This document shows, piece after piece, positions 1 to 9,594 of a stretch of DNA of 64,000 bases. The notes beneath the pieces were generated by a model, which saw nothing but the letters and a program-made list of their open reading frames with translations, was not told the DNA's origin and searched no databases. The translations under genes were made by a program, and so were the position numbers. Source of the DNA: Crocodylus rhombifer (lineage: Eukaryota > Chordata > Crocodylia > Crocodylidae); contig JAVSML010021642.1 of the NCBI GenBank assembly GCA_038503035.1, positions 124,001-188,000 of the forward strand, in the 5' to 3' direction. Each line of letters starts with the position of its first letter. Positions within the stretch are counted from its first letter, which is position 1.

Positions 1-329
1 AACAGGGTGGGACAGAAGATGGGCGAGGAGTGGAAGGACCTATGGCTAGATTAACTTATGGCCAGCCAGTCTGCCAGACCAAGCCCACGGCAGTCAGAGG
101 CCTTGGCTTGTGCTTTCCAGGACCTGGGTATCGCAAGGAACTTGTACAAGAAATTTAACTTGATTTAAGACTGTGCAGCCTCACCAGGGAAGCCACTGAA
201 TATATCACGGGAGGTGTGTGAGCCTTGCTAGTCACGAGTATGCTGCACCAGGCAAACACTGGTCAAGGTAGTACGTCAGCTCATAATGAATCATCAGCTC
301 ATATTGACTCATAGCAAAAGATTAATCAG

Positions 330-575
330 TACCATCACTACAGTCCATACCACTGGTACCCACACTTGGTCCAAACGCAGGCCACCACTAGTGCTGGAAG
401 ATGATGGAACTAAAACCTATTGGGAAACATTAATCAGTGGGATGTGTTATTGGGGTGTGTTGACCATCAGACTGTGCCACATGACCAGTCAGAAGTCCTG
501 GTTCTGGACAAAGTGGCCAGAATGGATGTCTTCATCCCACTAGACAACAACATGCAGAGCACTGTGGGAAGGAAG
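330..575. repeat. Unnamed dispersed repeat, copy 1
   Basis: Shares an ordered set of words with 2618-2850: ACTTGGTCCAAACGCAGG, CTGGAAGATGATGGA, GTGTTATTGGGGTGTGTTGA, CAGACTGTGCCACATGACCA, AAGTGGCCAGA, CCCACTAGACAACA. It covers a small open frame (286-543) that is disrupted in the other copy, so I do not call it a gene. Confidence 0.6.
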
Positions 576-579
576 GGAA

Positions 580-2010
580 GAGCCCAGCAGTGTGGTCATG
601 GAAGGGAAGGTGATCTGGTGCTTTAAGAAGGAGACTATGACATATCAATTGTGATAGCCCATGAAGGGCATGGACTGGTGTCAACTGTCCTACTCCTTCA
701 GCAAGTTTCATTCTTCTGACCTTTGACAAGTCCTTCTCCCACCCACAAATTTGGTGAGCAAACAGGTCCATCTTAGCCATTCATGGCCTGCCATGCCCTG
801 TCCACACACTGGTATACGATGCACAGATCCAGGGCATCCTCATCATCATAGCAGCATGCCTCTATCTCTACTAACACAACAACACACTCCTGGACACACG
901 CTGGCTTCTCTGCTGGGCAGAGAAATGCTGAAATCCCAGCACAGAGCTGTGCACTGCAGTAACATTGGCCAAGAGCTATGCTTTTAATATACAAAACTGG
1001 GTTTTATAAAAGGAAAGGAAAGGGTCCAAAATCTAGGGCTTGCATTTCCCAACCCCATCTTTAACACACAAAGGACCTGCCTTTATGCCAGTAGCCTCAA
1101 CAGTCAAAGCCAGGCTGAGATCTGAAGGAAAGAAGGTAAGGGACCGAAGCTGTCATGCGGGAAGTGCTTCTACTTGCCATCTCTCATCAGGGCAGCTTGT
1201 GCTGAGCAGATCATAGCATCCTCGTGACACCTTTTCCTTTGTACTTAACCCACACATCTGCTGGCAGCATCTGGCCCAAGAAGCCCTGCCATGCCTAATT
1301 AGCTACTCGACGACGCTCTTCTGTCTAACCCACCAGCCTAGACCGCACTGATGAAAGGACGTGCCGTCTCTGGGCCAAAGCCTGTCCCCGTTCTTGGAGT
1401 TCAGGACACCTATCTCTTCTGAGCGTCACAGGTTGGCCCTCGCAGAGCCAGCAGTGATGTCAGGAAGGAGGGAGGTAGTCTGAAGGAGCACCGAGAAGGC
1501 ACTGCTTCATATGTGGAGACACCACTGCAGAGGGATGCGGGGACTGCTGGACCATGTGTCGCTGCTAGTACTTGCAGTGGGGAGGTGCTGGTTACAAGAA
1601 GCGGATGAAGTCCCAGGGTAATGTTTAGGCTCAAGAGCCAGTGGTGGCACCTAATGTGACCATGCAGAGAGGGATGTGGACAGGAATGTAGGGCCCTTGT
1701 ACACAATGTGTGCTGTTTGGGTACACATTATGAAACAGCACCAAAAGTTGCCATTTCACTAGGTTAGTCATGTGGGAAAAGACACATTGAGGTTTTTTTA
1801 ATCACGGTGGGTTTTGATTTATTGTGGCAAGTTAGGCCACCTCCAACGTGTTTTCTTTTTACTGTGGCCAATTGTTCCACCAGGTTTAATTTTATCGTGA
1901 AACTTAGGATACATGTATTCTCACACATAGCTAAAATCGTCGTTTTCTGTATTCTGACACGATTTGTCCACCAGGTACGTTTTTTACTAGTAATGGGGGT
2001 GTGGATCATA
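580..2010. other. Intergenic, nothing recognised
   Basis: No exon, RNA gene or known repeat recognised. At 1790-2000 the AT-rich text repeats short words (TGTGGCAAGTTAGGCCACC, TGTGGCCAATTGTTCCACC) but no clear unit. Confidence 0.5.
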
Positions 2011-2011
2011 G

Positions 2012-2150
2012 TTGGTCTAAGGACATGGGCAGACACAGTTCTTTGGGTGAATCTGATTAGACCAACTTAAAAAAAAAATTCCAACTATTTAAGTTGGTCT
2101 AATAAAAGATATCAGCTTTATCCAAAGAACCTTCCAACCCTACCAACTAT
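2012..2150. repeat. Foldback-family repeat with 15-bp perfect inner arms
   Basis: TTAGACCAACTTAAA (2057-2071) and TTTAAGTTGGTCTAA (2088-2102) are exact reverse complements. The outer parts also match (TTCTTTGGGTGAATCTGA against TATCAGCTTTATCCAAAGAA) except for an 8-bp gap (AAAAGATA), back to GTTGGTCTAAGGACATGGGC at 2012. Confidence 0.85.
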
Positions 2151-2330
2151 GAAACTATGAAACAACTATGAAACTATGAAACCTTGTCTTACTAGTAATA
2201 GCACGTTAACCAATTATGAGAGTTAAACGTGTTATGTGCAAAATAGCAACGGGAATCATCATGCTGCATTGCAAGACTGAAATAAACCTAGAGATTATCT
2301 TTAGCTAGAAAAAGCCAACTTTGTATACAG

Positions 2331-2495
2331 CAGGGGCTGGCAATTATTTTGGGCAGAGGGATGCTTGCTGAGTTTTGGCAAGCCATCCAGGGCTGCATGA
2401 CAGGCAGCCAGGGGCAGATAAATATTAATTTTCTAAATTTTTTAGGGGCTTGGTAGGCTGCATCCAGCCCGCGGGCTGCATTTTGCCCACCCCTG
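2331..2495. mobile_element. hAT-type MITE with an 8-bp target duplication
   Basis: Starts CAGGGGCTGGCAATTATTTT and ends ATTTTGCCCACCCCTG. Flanks GTATACAG (2323-2330) and GTGTACAG (2496-2503) agree at 7 of 8. 165 bp, no coding capacity. Confidence 0.88.
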
Positions 2496-2617
2496 GTGTA
2501 CAGGCACCCTTAGAAATCAAGGTTTCTAGTCCCAGTTCTGCCCTTATGGCTCTGGAGTAAGCCTACAAATCCCATTGATAAATAAACCCGTATTGCTGTG
2601 TGTATGGTGAAACCTTC

Positions 2618-2850
2618 AAGATCAATGCAATCAATGCCAATGGTACTAATTACTTGGTACAAATATAGGCTGGAAGATGATTGGACCCAAATGTATCAGG
2701 CTATGTTATACATTTGGGGATATATTATTGGGATTTGTTAATCCCAGACTGCCATGTAACCAATCCAGGCTGCGGTTTCAGATAAGTGGCCAGAGCTGTG
2801 TAGTTGATTGATATTATTCCACTAGACATCAGTGAATGTAAAATGGCTTG
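2618..2850. repeat. Unnamed dispersed repeat, copy 2
   Basis: Counterpart of 330-575: ACTTGGTACAAATATAGGCT, GGAAGATGATTGGA, TATATTATTGGGATTTGTTA, CAGACTGCCATGTAACCA, AAGTGGCCAGAGC, TTCCACTAGACATCA. Confidence 0.6.
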
Positions 2851-3990
2851 GAAGTGCCTCCTGCAGAGAGCACCAGTATTGTGTGGTGTGTGCACCCTTT
2901 AGGTGTGCACGCCACCTGATTACATGACATTTGGTGCAACATCACCTACTGCACTTTGAGAAACCTCTGCTGGAGGGCGTAATGTAGGATGGCAGCCACC
3001 AGGTCCTTCAGTGAGAAGCTGAAGCCTTTCCCATCACAGGAAGGGAAATTATCTCATAGATATAGATATATTATTCATTTGACAACTGGTTTTGGAACCT
3101 GCTAGACAAACCCCAGTGGTTAATGATGGGATTGGCCAGTCTGTGCTGACAAACTTGTCCAATGCTTTGATTGTGCAGGCTAATTTTTGTCTGCTCTACC
3201 GTGGGTCATCCTTGTTAGCCTTCTCCACTCAGGATGGGAACCCCATTGCATAAACACAGTAGGCAAAAAAATGCCCAAGCCTGACAGCTCACAATGTCAC
3301 AAGGGTCCTGATTCTGCCATAGCTCCCTCACCACCCTTCCTTAGCTCCTGCTTAGAGGATCAATATTAAGTGCAGACTTAAGTGTGTGCAGAAACGGGGC
3401 CCTTGGTTATCAAAAGAGCAGCTTCCTCTTTGCTCATCAGTTGCCCATGGGGCATCTTGTTGAAATGACACCTCCTTCGTCTTCATGGCAATCATCAGGG
3501 CACACTTTGTGTTAGATGGGAAGTTTCCTGCTTGGGAGAACTTCCACCCACCCACGCAACTCTTTCCCCAAACCTTTGCTTGATGTGCCTGAAAACCTCC
3601 TGGCTTCTCATTTTCCTGGAAAATTAAAAGAAAAGTCACATTTACTTCTTCTGTATAAGGAGAGACCTGAACAATTTACAAGATCCCCTTGGTGGACTGT
3701 TTTCCTCTGATTGACTCCACTGAACTGTTACTTCAATCAAGTTCTTTTTGGACCCTAGGGGGTGAGGCGGGAAAGTCTGCAATCTGTGAAACGCCTGAAA
3801 TTTGGGATTTTAGAGCCGACGCAGCCCAAGGTGTCATGTGGGTGACTCATTTCCTTTCACTGACAGAGCGGGTATCGAAAGGGGACCTCAGGGTATTTTT
3901 CTAGGTCACAGAATCTAGAGTCAGGCCTCTCTGATAGAGCTGGAGTAAGAACACTATGCTGTCAGAAGGGATGATCTCCTATAGTCAGAA

Positions 3991-4509
3991 CTGCATCTAC
4001 ATATGCACTTTAATGCACATTAGCCTATTTTAATGTGCATTAAAGTATCACAAAAAAATCCACGCACCATAAAATAGGCGAATGCACATTTCCCTAGTAC
4101 CTCACAATGGAAGGCATTTATACGCGTACCTTTGTCTGCTCCAACGTGCCAGAAATCCAGCAGGTTGGCTCAGACTCAATTAATGGAGTCTGCTCTGCAT
4201 GCGAGCTGATGCTTCTGGTGCTGCGTCTCATGCACTTGTATAAATGGCGAAGAGCACATCACTGCCCAGAAAATGGCGGCAGTGCGCTTTTGGATTAAAA
4301 CACCTTTGATGTGTTTTAGTTCAAAAGCACACCACTGCCATTTTCTGCACGCTGATGTGCATTTTGCCATTTATACAAACGTATGCGCCGCAGACCCAGG
4401 TGCTTTGAAAAGCACCCAGCGCTGCGGCACATATATATGTACAAATGCCTGGAGGTACTAGATTTAATGCGCATTAATTAAAGCACATTAATACGTGTGT
4501 AGACGCACC
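3991..4509. mobile_element. Chompy-like palindromic MITE, first copy, with a 70-bp foldback
   Basis: Terminal repeats: TGCATCTACATATGCACTTT at left and the reverse complement of ATTAATACGTGTGTAGACGC at right. The interior contains inverted arms 4234-4303 and 4311-4380 (CTTGTATAAATGGC, AGAAAATGGC, GCTTTTG, TAAAACAC conserved on both) around a 7-bp loop. A second hairpin lies at about 4386-4429 (GCCGCAG / CTGCGGC; AGGTGCTTT / AAGCACC). Non-coding. Confidence 0.75.
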
Positions 4510-6290
4510 CACTTTATAGCTATGTACTACAGTCATTCTCCAGTTCTCAAGCCCCATAAGGGGCCATGGGAAATGGTGGGAGAATATGTCTACACTGCCC
4601 AGTTAGCCTGGGTCTGATCACCTGGCATAGCCCAAGTAGAGGGCTTTTCATAGAAAACCCACCACACATGACCAGGTCTTCACTGCCTCTGTGCATCTAC
4701 GGGCAGATCCCAGTGCTCTCTGTATGCTGACGCTCACGAGTTCTTTGTCCCTGGTTGTGTCAGTTGTATGAGGACTTGTTTGTCCCCTTGTGGGGTGGAT
4801 TGTGGGCAGGGCATTGGAGGACTGTCAGCTCTCAAAAGACCCTGACTGCATGCATGCTACAAAGGGGGTAGGCCCCGTCGGGGGGAAAGCACAGCTCAAG
4901 GCACAACCTGTATCTGAACGTCTGCCATCACGCACAGGTTCAGAGCACAAGTAAACACAGGCATGAGGGGTTGGGGTGTTGATGGAGGAGGGGACTGGGC
5001 ACGGAGACCCCTGATACTTCATGACATCGCAGTCGTACCAACTCCAAGGAAAGAGCATCACCTCCCAGAACCCCTCCTGCTGTCGAAAAGTTTTCTCAGG
5101 GGATTCCCACCCCAGCAGTGATCAAGCTCAGCTGGTGCTGTCTGCAGTGAGCAAGGGCCCAGTGATGCCCGCATGCCCTTGGAGAGAGCAGCTGAGAAAT
5201 TCTGTTATTGCACACCAGCTCTGTGGTGTGCCATGCAAATCAGCCAAGTAATAACTTCCCTATTCCCCAAAGCCACCTGGATCACGGCGTTGCATGTGCT
5301 GCGACTTGCTTTTTAATTTTGAGCGTCTCATATCTAGCTATAGTGTGGGGGAATATTTTCCCACAGCCGGTGACCCTCCCTCCAAAGGCCTCCCTACCCC
5401 CCCCAGCTAGGAGATGTGCTGACAGATGCCAGTTAATTATTTGGTGTGAATTAGCCCAGCTGTGTCTGCAAGGAGACATTGCTGGAGAAGGGGGAGGGGA
5501 GAAGGTGGCAATAGCATAATGGCTTGTTCCATCTCAGCCTCCCAGGGTGCGTGTCCTCAGCTAGGTCAGGACGTGGCGTGCTGGCCTCCTCCGGGCTCTG
5601 GGTTAGCTGTGGGGAGGGTGTCTGGCAATGAACTGCAATGGCTTGCACCTGCTTCTCAGTGTAACACATCCAGGACACCCAGGTCTTCCATGACACGAGT
5701 CACCCCTTGGCATTGCATGGCATCTGCAGGTCTGGCAGGGGAGAAGGGTGCTGATTGCTCTCATTGAAGACATCAAGGGACAGGCAGCAGGGAGGGAAAA
5801 GAGCTAGTTTAACTAAAGGACAAGGATGGCACAAGAGGACATGAATGCAATCTGGCCATGGGCTGGGGATGAGAATAGGGTCCAACCAGGAGGACACAAC
5901 ACCTGGATGGAGCTTCCCCAGGAGATGAACAGGATGGCGGGCTGTGGAGGTCCCTGCCAGCTCGGTGCACCGTGTGACTCGGACCCGGCTGCCTCAAAAC
6001 CCAGCACTCTGGTGCGAAGGAGACTCTCCCTTCCTCGTGGTACAAGTTCAGGGCAGTAACTCTGATTCCCTCCCGTCGAAGGCAGTGCCGACACGCGCAC
6101 CCCAGTTCATGACATCCCATGTCTAGCAGCTCGAGATGGAAAAGCCCGAGCAGCCAAGCCCGAGCAGCCCTCTTTGCTGGGACACCGTCGTTCCTTCAGC
6201 ATCTTCCCCACGCGTTAGTTGGTCTCACGGTAAACACCCATGGCTGGTTGGGAAATGGAATTAATTTCCCCTCTGTTGTGACTCCATCTC
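4510..6290. other. Intergenic, nothing recognised
   Basis: Mostly unique-looking sequence. Overlapping open frames of 60-103 codons on both strands at 5.2-6.1 kb show no domain, splice or family signal. Confidence 0.5.
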
Positions 6291-6295
6291 CCATG

Positions 6296-6436
6296 ATACC
6301 TTGGAGGTATTTAAGAGGAGATTGGACAAACACCTGGCTGGGGTCATTGACACCCCGGCGCTCTTTCCTGCCCAGGGCAGGGGGTCGGACTCGATGATCT
6401 AATTGGTCCCTTCCGAACCTAAAATCTACGAAATAT
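6296..6436 (+). mobile_element. CR1 LINE 3' end, sense
   Basis: Reads TLEVFKRRLDKHLAGVID, then the 3'UTR with CTCTTTCCTGCCCAGGGCAG, GGGGTCGGACTCGATGATCT, GGTCCCTTCCGAACC. ATGAT on both sides may be a target duplication. Confidence 0.85.
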
Positions 6437-6541
6437 ATGATGCACCATTGTGTAGCCTACATTTCCTATGATGCACCCCCCATAGCCTATATCTCCCACG
6501 ATGCACCTTCCTCCCTCCTATTTAGCCTATGGCTCCCAGGA
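6437..6541. repeat. Short tandem repeat (ATGATGCACC...TAGCCTA), three units
   Basis: ATGATGCACC begins at 6437 and 6468, ACGATGCACC at 6498; each unit carries TAGCCTA and a TCTCCC/TTTCCT end (about 30 bp each, with a longer last unit). A related CTCCATCTCCCATGATACC lies before the CR1 at 6296, so the CR1 probably landed inside the array. Confidence 0.7.
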
Positions 6542-6544
6542 TCT

Positions 6545-7165
6545 TTGAGTTAACAGATAGGCTTGCCCCTGACTGGTACTGCTCTCCTGCTTTTGCTGCT
6601 GGGCGTCCAGTTGCACTGACACCGGTCTTGCACTCGTACGTGTTGTTTGCAGCAGCTTTCTGGCTGCAGGTTTGGGCGTGAGCGTCCAGTGGAAGTGATG
6701 CAGTTCACATACGGACCCGCACTGCTATGAAGTGGAGTACGTTTACTTTCTCGGAGGCGCAGAGATCCTCCACCGGCCACTTTCCTAGCTTACTTAGTCA
6801 CCTTCCAATGTCCCGAAAGACAGGTGCCACCAGGGAGAGATCTGGCTGCGTGCATTCATACAGCGGGAAAACGGCATAAGTCCTGCTGCCCTGGGAAGCT
6901 GAAATTGCTCGGCGCGGAGCTTCCCGCGTGCGCGGCGTCACGGAGCTGCTCCAGACTCAGGGGACCCGGGTTTGATTCTTGTCACTGTCTGAGGCAGGCG
7001 GCACATTCATCATCCTCCTGGAGGCCGAGGCCGCGAGGTGTCTTGTACGACAAGGTGCTGTATACAAGGGGGATGTGGTCCTTGATGGGATGCTCCCTTG
7101 AGGTGAGATGGGACTGTCCATGTAGCAGCGTGACAGATAAGGCAACCACAGCACAAGGTGGTTGA
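6545..7165. other. Intergenic, nothing recognised
   Basis: Unique-looking and moderately GC-rich, with some CpG near 6890-7040 (GGAAGCTGAAATTGCTCGGC, GCGTGCGCGGCGTC). No exon recognised. Confidence 0.45.
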
Positions 7166-7167
7166 CC

Positions 7168-7295
7168 GTCTCCATCAGTGCCAACGGAGCGTCCTTCTCT
7201 GATATCAGCTGACGACCCAGCCCCACAGCAATGAATGAAAGGAAATCAGTGGAGTTTCACTTAAGGGAGTGAATTTTAGACCCTGGTTCTTGGAC
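7168..7295. repeat. Unnamed dispersed repeat, copy 1 of a close pair
   Basis: Shares with 9464-9590, in order: AACGGAGCGTCCTTCTCTGA, TATCAGCTGACGACCCAGCC, ACAGCAATGAATGAAAGG, GTGGAGTTTCAC and GAGTGAATTTTAGACCC. Roughly 80% alike by eye. Confidence 0.65.
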
Positions 7296-7559
7296 CGTAG
7301 GGGGTTCTCTGACTCTTGCTCCCCATGGGATGAATTCATACAAGGTAGAATTTGTTGAGGCCATTCCCCAGCACTGGGGAGTCTAAGCAGTCCCAAGCAA
7401 ATTTAGGCTGGAAGCTAGAAGAAAGGCATTTAATTTTCAATGGAGTGACGGTCTGGCCTAGCCTTCTGAGCAAAGAAGAGGGTGGATGAGGGACCTGAAT
7501 TGCTCCAAGCTGGGTGCCAGAAGGGTGAGGAGCAGTGAGGACAGGGTGCTATAAATGTC

Positions 7560-7685
7560 CCTGAGTATTTAGGGATCAAAACTCTGCAAGTTTTCCGGCA
7601 CAGGCGCCCTTCATCCAGCATAGGAGATTGGAAAGGCTGTAAAAGTTCATATTTCACAGGAGAGCTGAAGGTGTGGGAAAGTCTC
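7560..7685 (-). repeat. Foldback-family body fragment
   Basis: CTCTGCAAGTTTTCCGGCAC, GCGCCCTTCATCCAGCATAG, GTAAAAGTTCATATTTCAC, GAGAGCTGAAGGTGTGGGAA align with the body at 38905-39015 and 21640-21720. Arms not seen. Confidence 0.6.
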
Positions 7686-7689
7686 CTAT

Positions 7690-9397
7690 CTGGAGCTGTT
7701 CATTTTGTGCAGCTTAGGCTCAGAGAAAAGTTGGAAAAGTCTTTTTCCTTCAAAGTTGTCTGGTGGTAAGCAGGATGTAGACTCATATTTCCTTCTGGTT
7801 TTGATGTTTGTTATTTCCCAGAAGAGCGGAAAGATGGAAAGCTCTTCCGGGCAGGAACCTGGATACCTGGATACCAAGGGGATTGAAAGGAAACTCAGTC
7901 TGTCTGTGGGAAGTGTCTGATCTCACTGAGCTTCAGGGCTTTTGTCCTGAGCCACCTGGAAGGGCCGAGAAGGACGGGATTTCCCTTATGGTTGGCTTCG
8001 AGAGGTGCATTTTTGGCTTCTTGAGATGCACTGGATGTTGGTCCCGTCTAGCAGTGGCCTGCGCCCCTCTATGCCCCTCAAAGCAACTGAAAACCTGCTG
8101 CGTACCCGTCGGACGAGTCTGGTTCATGCTTTCAGGGTCCCACCACGTTCAAGTTTGGGGTGAGGGAGAGAATCTCCTCCTAGTCCCATGGGCAAGGAGA
8201 TTGGGTGTCCTCCTCCCCACCTTCCTCAGCAGAAGGGCAGGATCCTCTGAGCATATTGTAACCTAATGCATTCCCTGCCCTTGGGGTGGAGAGGTGCTTG
8301 TCCCTCCCGCTTCTCCCCTCCGGTAGTCTGCTGTCTAGGCGGCCGTGGCATGGGAGGTAGTGCAAGGTAGACTCTTTTGCAAACCAGGGGACGACAGGTC
8401 TCAATGGCCAGGAGGCTCCTTCTCGCCCCGTGGCCCACAGTGTCAGTGCTCACAAACTGCCCGCAGAGGTGAACAAATGGAGCACCCGGGTGGGAACGGA
8501 CTCAGTCTCCAGGTCCGATTTCGGACGAGACGGGTGAGCCCAGCCTTGCTGAGAGCAGAGATGCGCGATGCCTGCCTCCCGTCTCCCAGCGCTGCCGAGG
8601 AGCACGGCTGTCTCCCAGCCCCGCACAGCAGCGAGCACCGGGGACAGCCTGCATTTCCGCGCTTTGAAATGACACTCGTTTCCTGGCTCTCGCCCTCCGT
8701 GTAATTTGTCTGTGATGTCCTCTGCTTAGATATTATTAGCTGCGTCTCAGGCGAACACTTGTCCTCTTTCAGCAGTGGGGGGAATGATGAGCTGTCTTCT
8801 TTTTCTAAATGAGTTTAGTCAGGATGTCAGACCCAGGTGCCTTTTTTTTTCTCCGGGAGGTTTGCTAACTGCTCCAGAGTTTCATTAAACTAGTTCCCCT
8901 TAAGCCAGTCCCTGTCCTTTGGCATTATATTCAATCTCCACCTTCACCAGTAAGGACCTTCGGGTCTCATCACCCTTTCAGCTGCCTCTCTCTGTCCTCC
9001 CCTAAGGCTGCTTTCTTCTGAGCCATAAGCTGCACTCTGCACCTCTTCGTGGCCTTTGCTCCTTCAAACCATTGTAGCATAGCCAGAAAATGGGAACTAT
9101 CACAGCCTCTCAGAAAAGCACGGCAACCGCTGAATAGGACCTGCATCTAAACCAGGAGAATCACCACCACTGCAAGCAGTATAGGGCTTCTGACGCCCAG
9201 TTGGGCAGTGCTGACTTCGTCCATTAAAAGGCAGTGAGGCAGCTTTCCTGCCAACAAGTTCATTGCACTATATTAACTTACTAGATATGGATTATTGCAT
9301 GAAGAAAGGGGGAGGAACACGCCATCCTTTACTCTTTCAGTTCTTGGATGTCCTGGTAACCTGTCCTTGCCCTGTGTCTCCCCAGACATGTTCCACC

Positions 9398-9400
<3 letters not shown>
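7690..9400. other. Intergenic, nothing recognised
   Basis: Contains open frames up to 152 codons (7808-8266) without recognisable domains or homologous splice structure. Confidence 0.5.

Positions 9401-9402
<2 letters not shown>

Positions 9403-9446
<44 letters not shown>
9403..9446. repeat. (TA)22 microsatellite
   Basis: Uninterrupted TA repeat of 22 units; likely polymorphic. It explains the isoleucine/tyrosine run in the overlapping small ORF. Confidence 0.98.
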
Positions 9447-9450
<4 letters not shown>

Positions 9451-9463
9451 ATATAACGAGCAG

Positions 9464-9590
9464 CTGCTCAGTCTCTGTCCATGTCAACAGAGCATCCTTC
9501 TTTGACATCAGCTGGAGACCCAGCCCTACAGCAAAGCATAAGAGGAGATCAATGGAGTCCCACTAAGGGGGTGAATTTTAGACCCAGGTT
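9464..9590. repeat. Unnamed dispersed repeat, copy 2 of a close pair
   Basis: Counterpart of 7168-7295 (AACAGAGCATCCTTCTTTGA, CATCAGCTGGAGACCCAGCC, GGGGTGAATTTTAGACCC), same orientation, 2.3 kb apart. Confidence 0.65.
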
Positions 9591-9594
9591 TTCT

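Noticed and set aside
7808..8266. 152-codon ORF
   Set aside because: No recognisable domain; adjacent to repeat debris and overlapped by equally open antisense frames.
9263..9451. 62-codon ORF ending in an Ile/Tyr run
   Set aside because: Created by the (TA)22 microsatellite.
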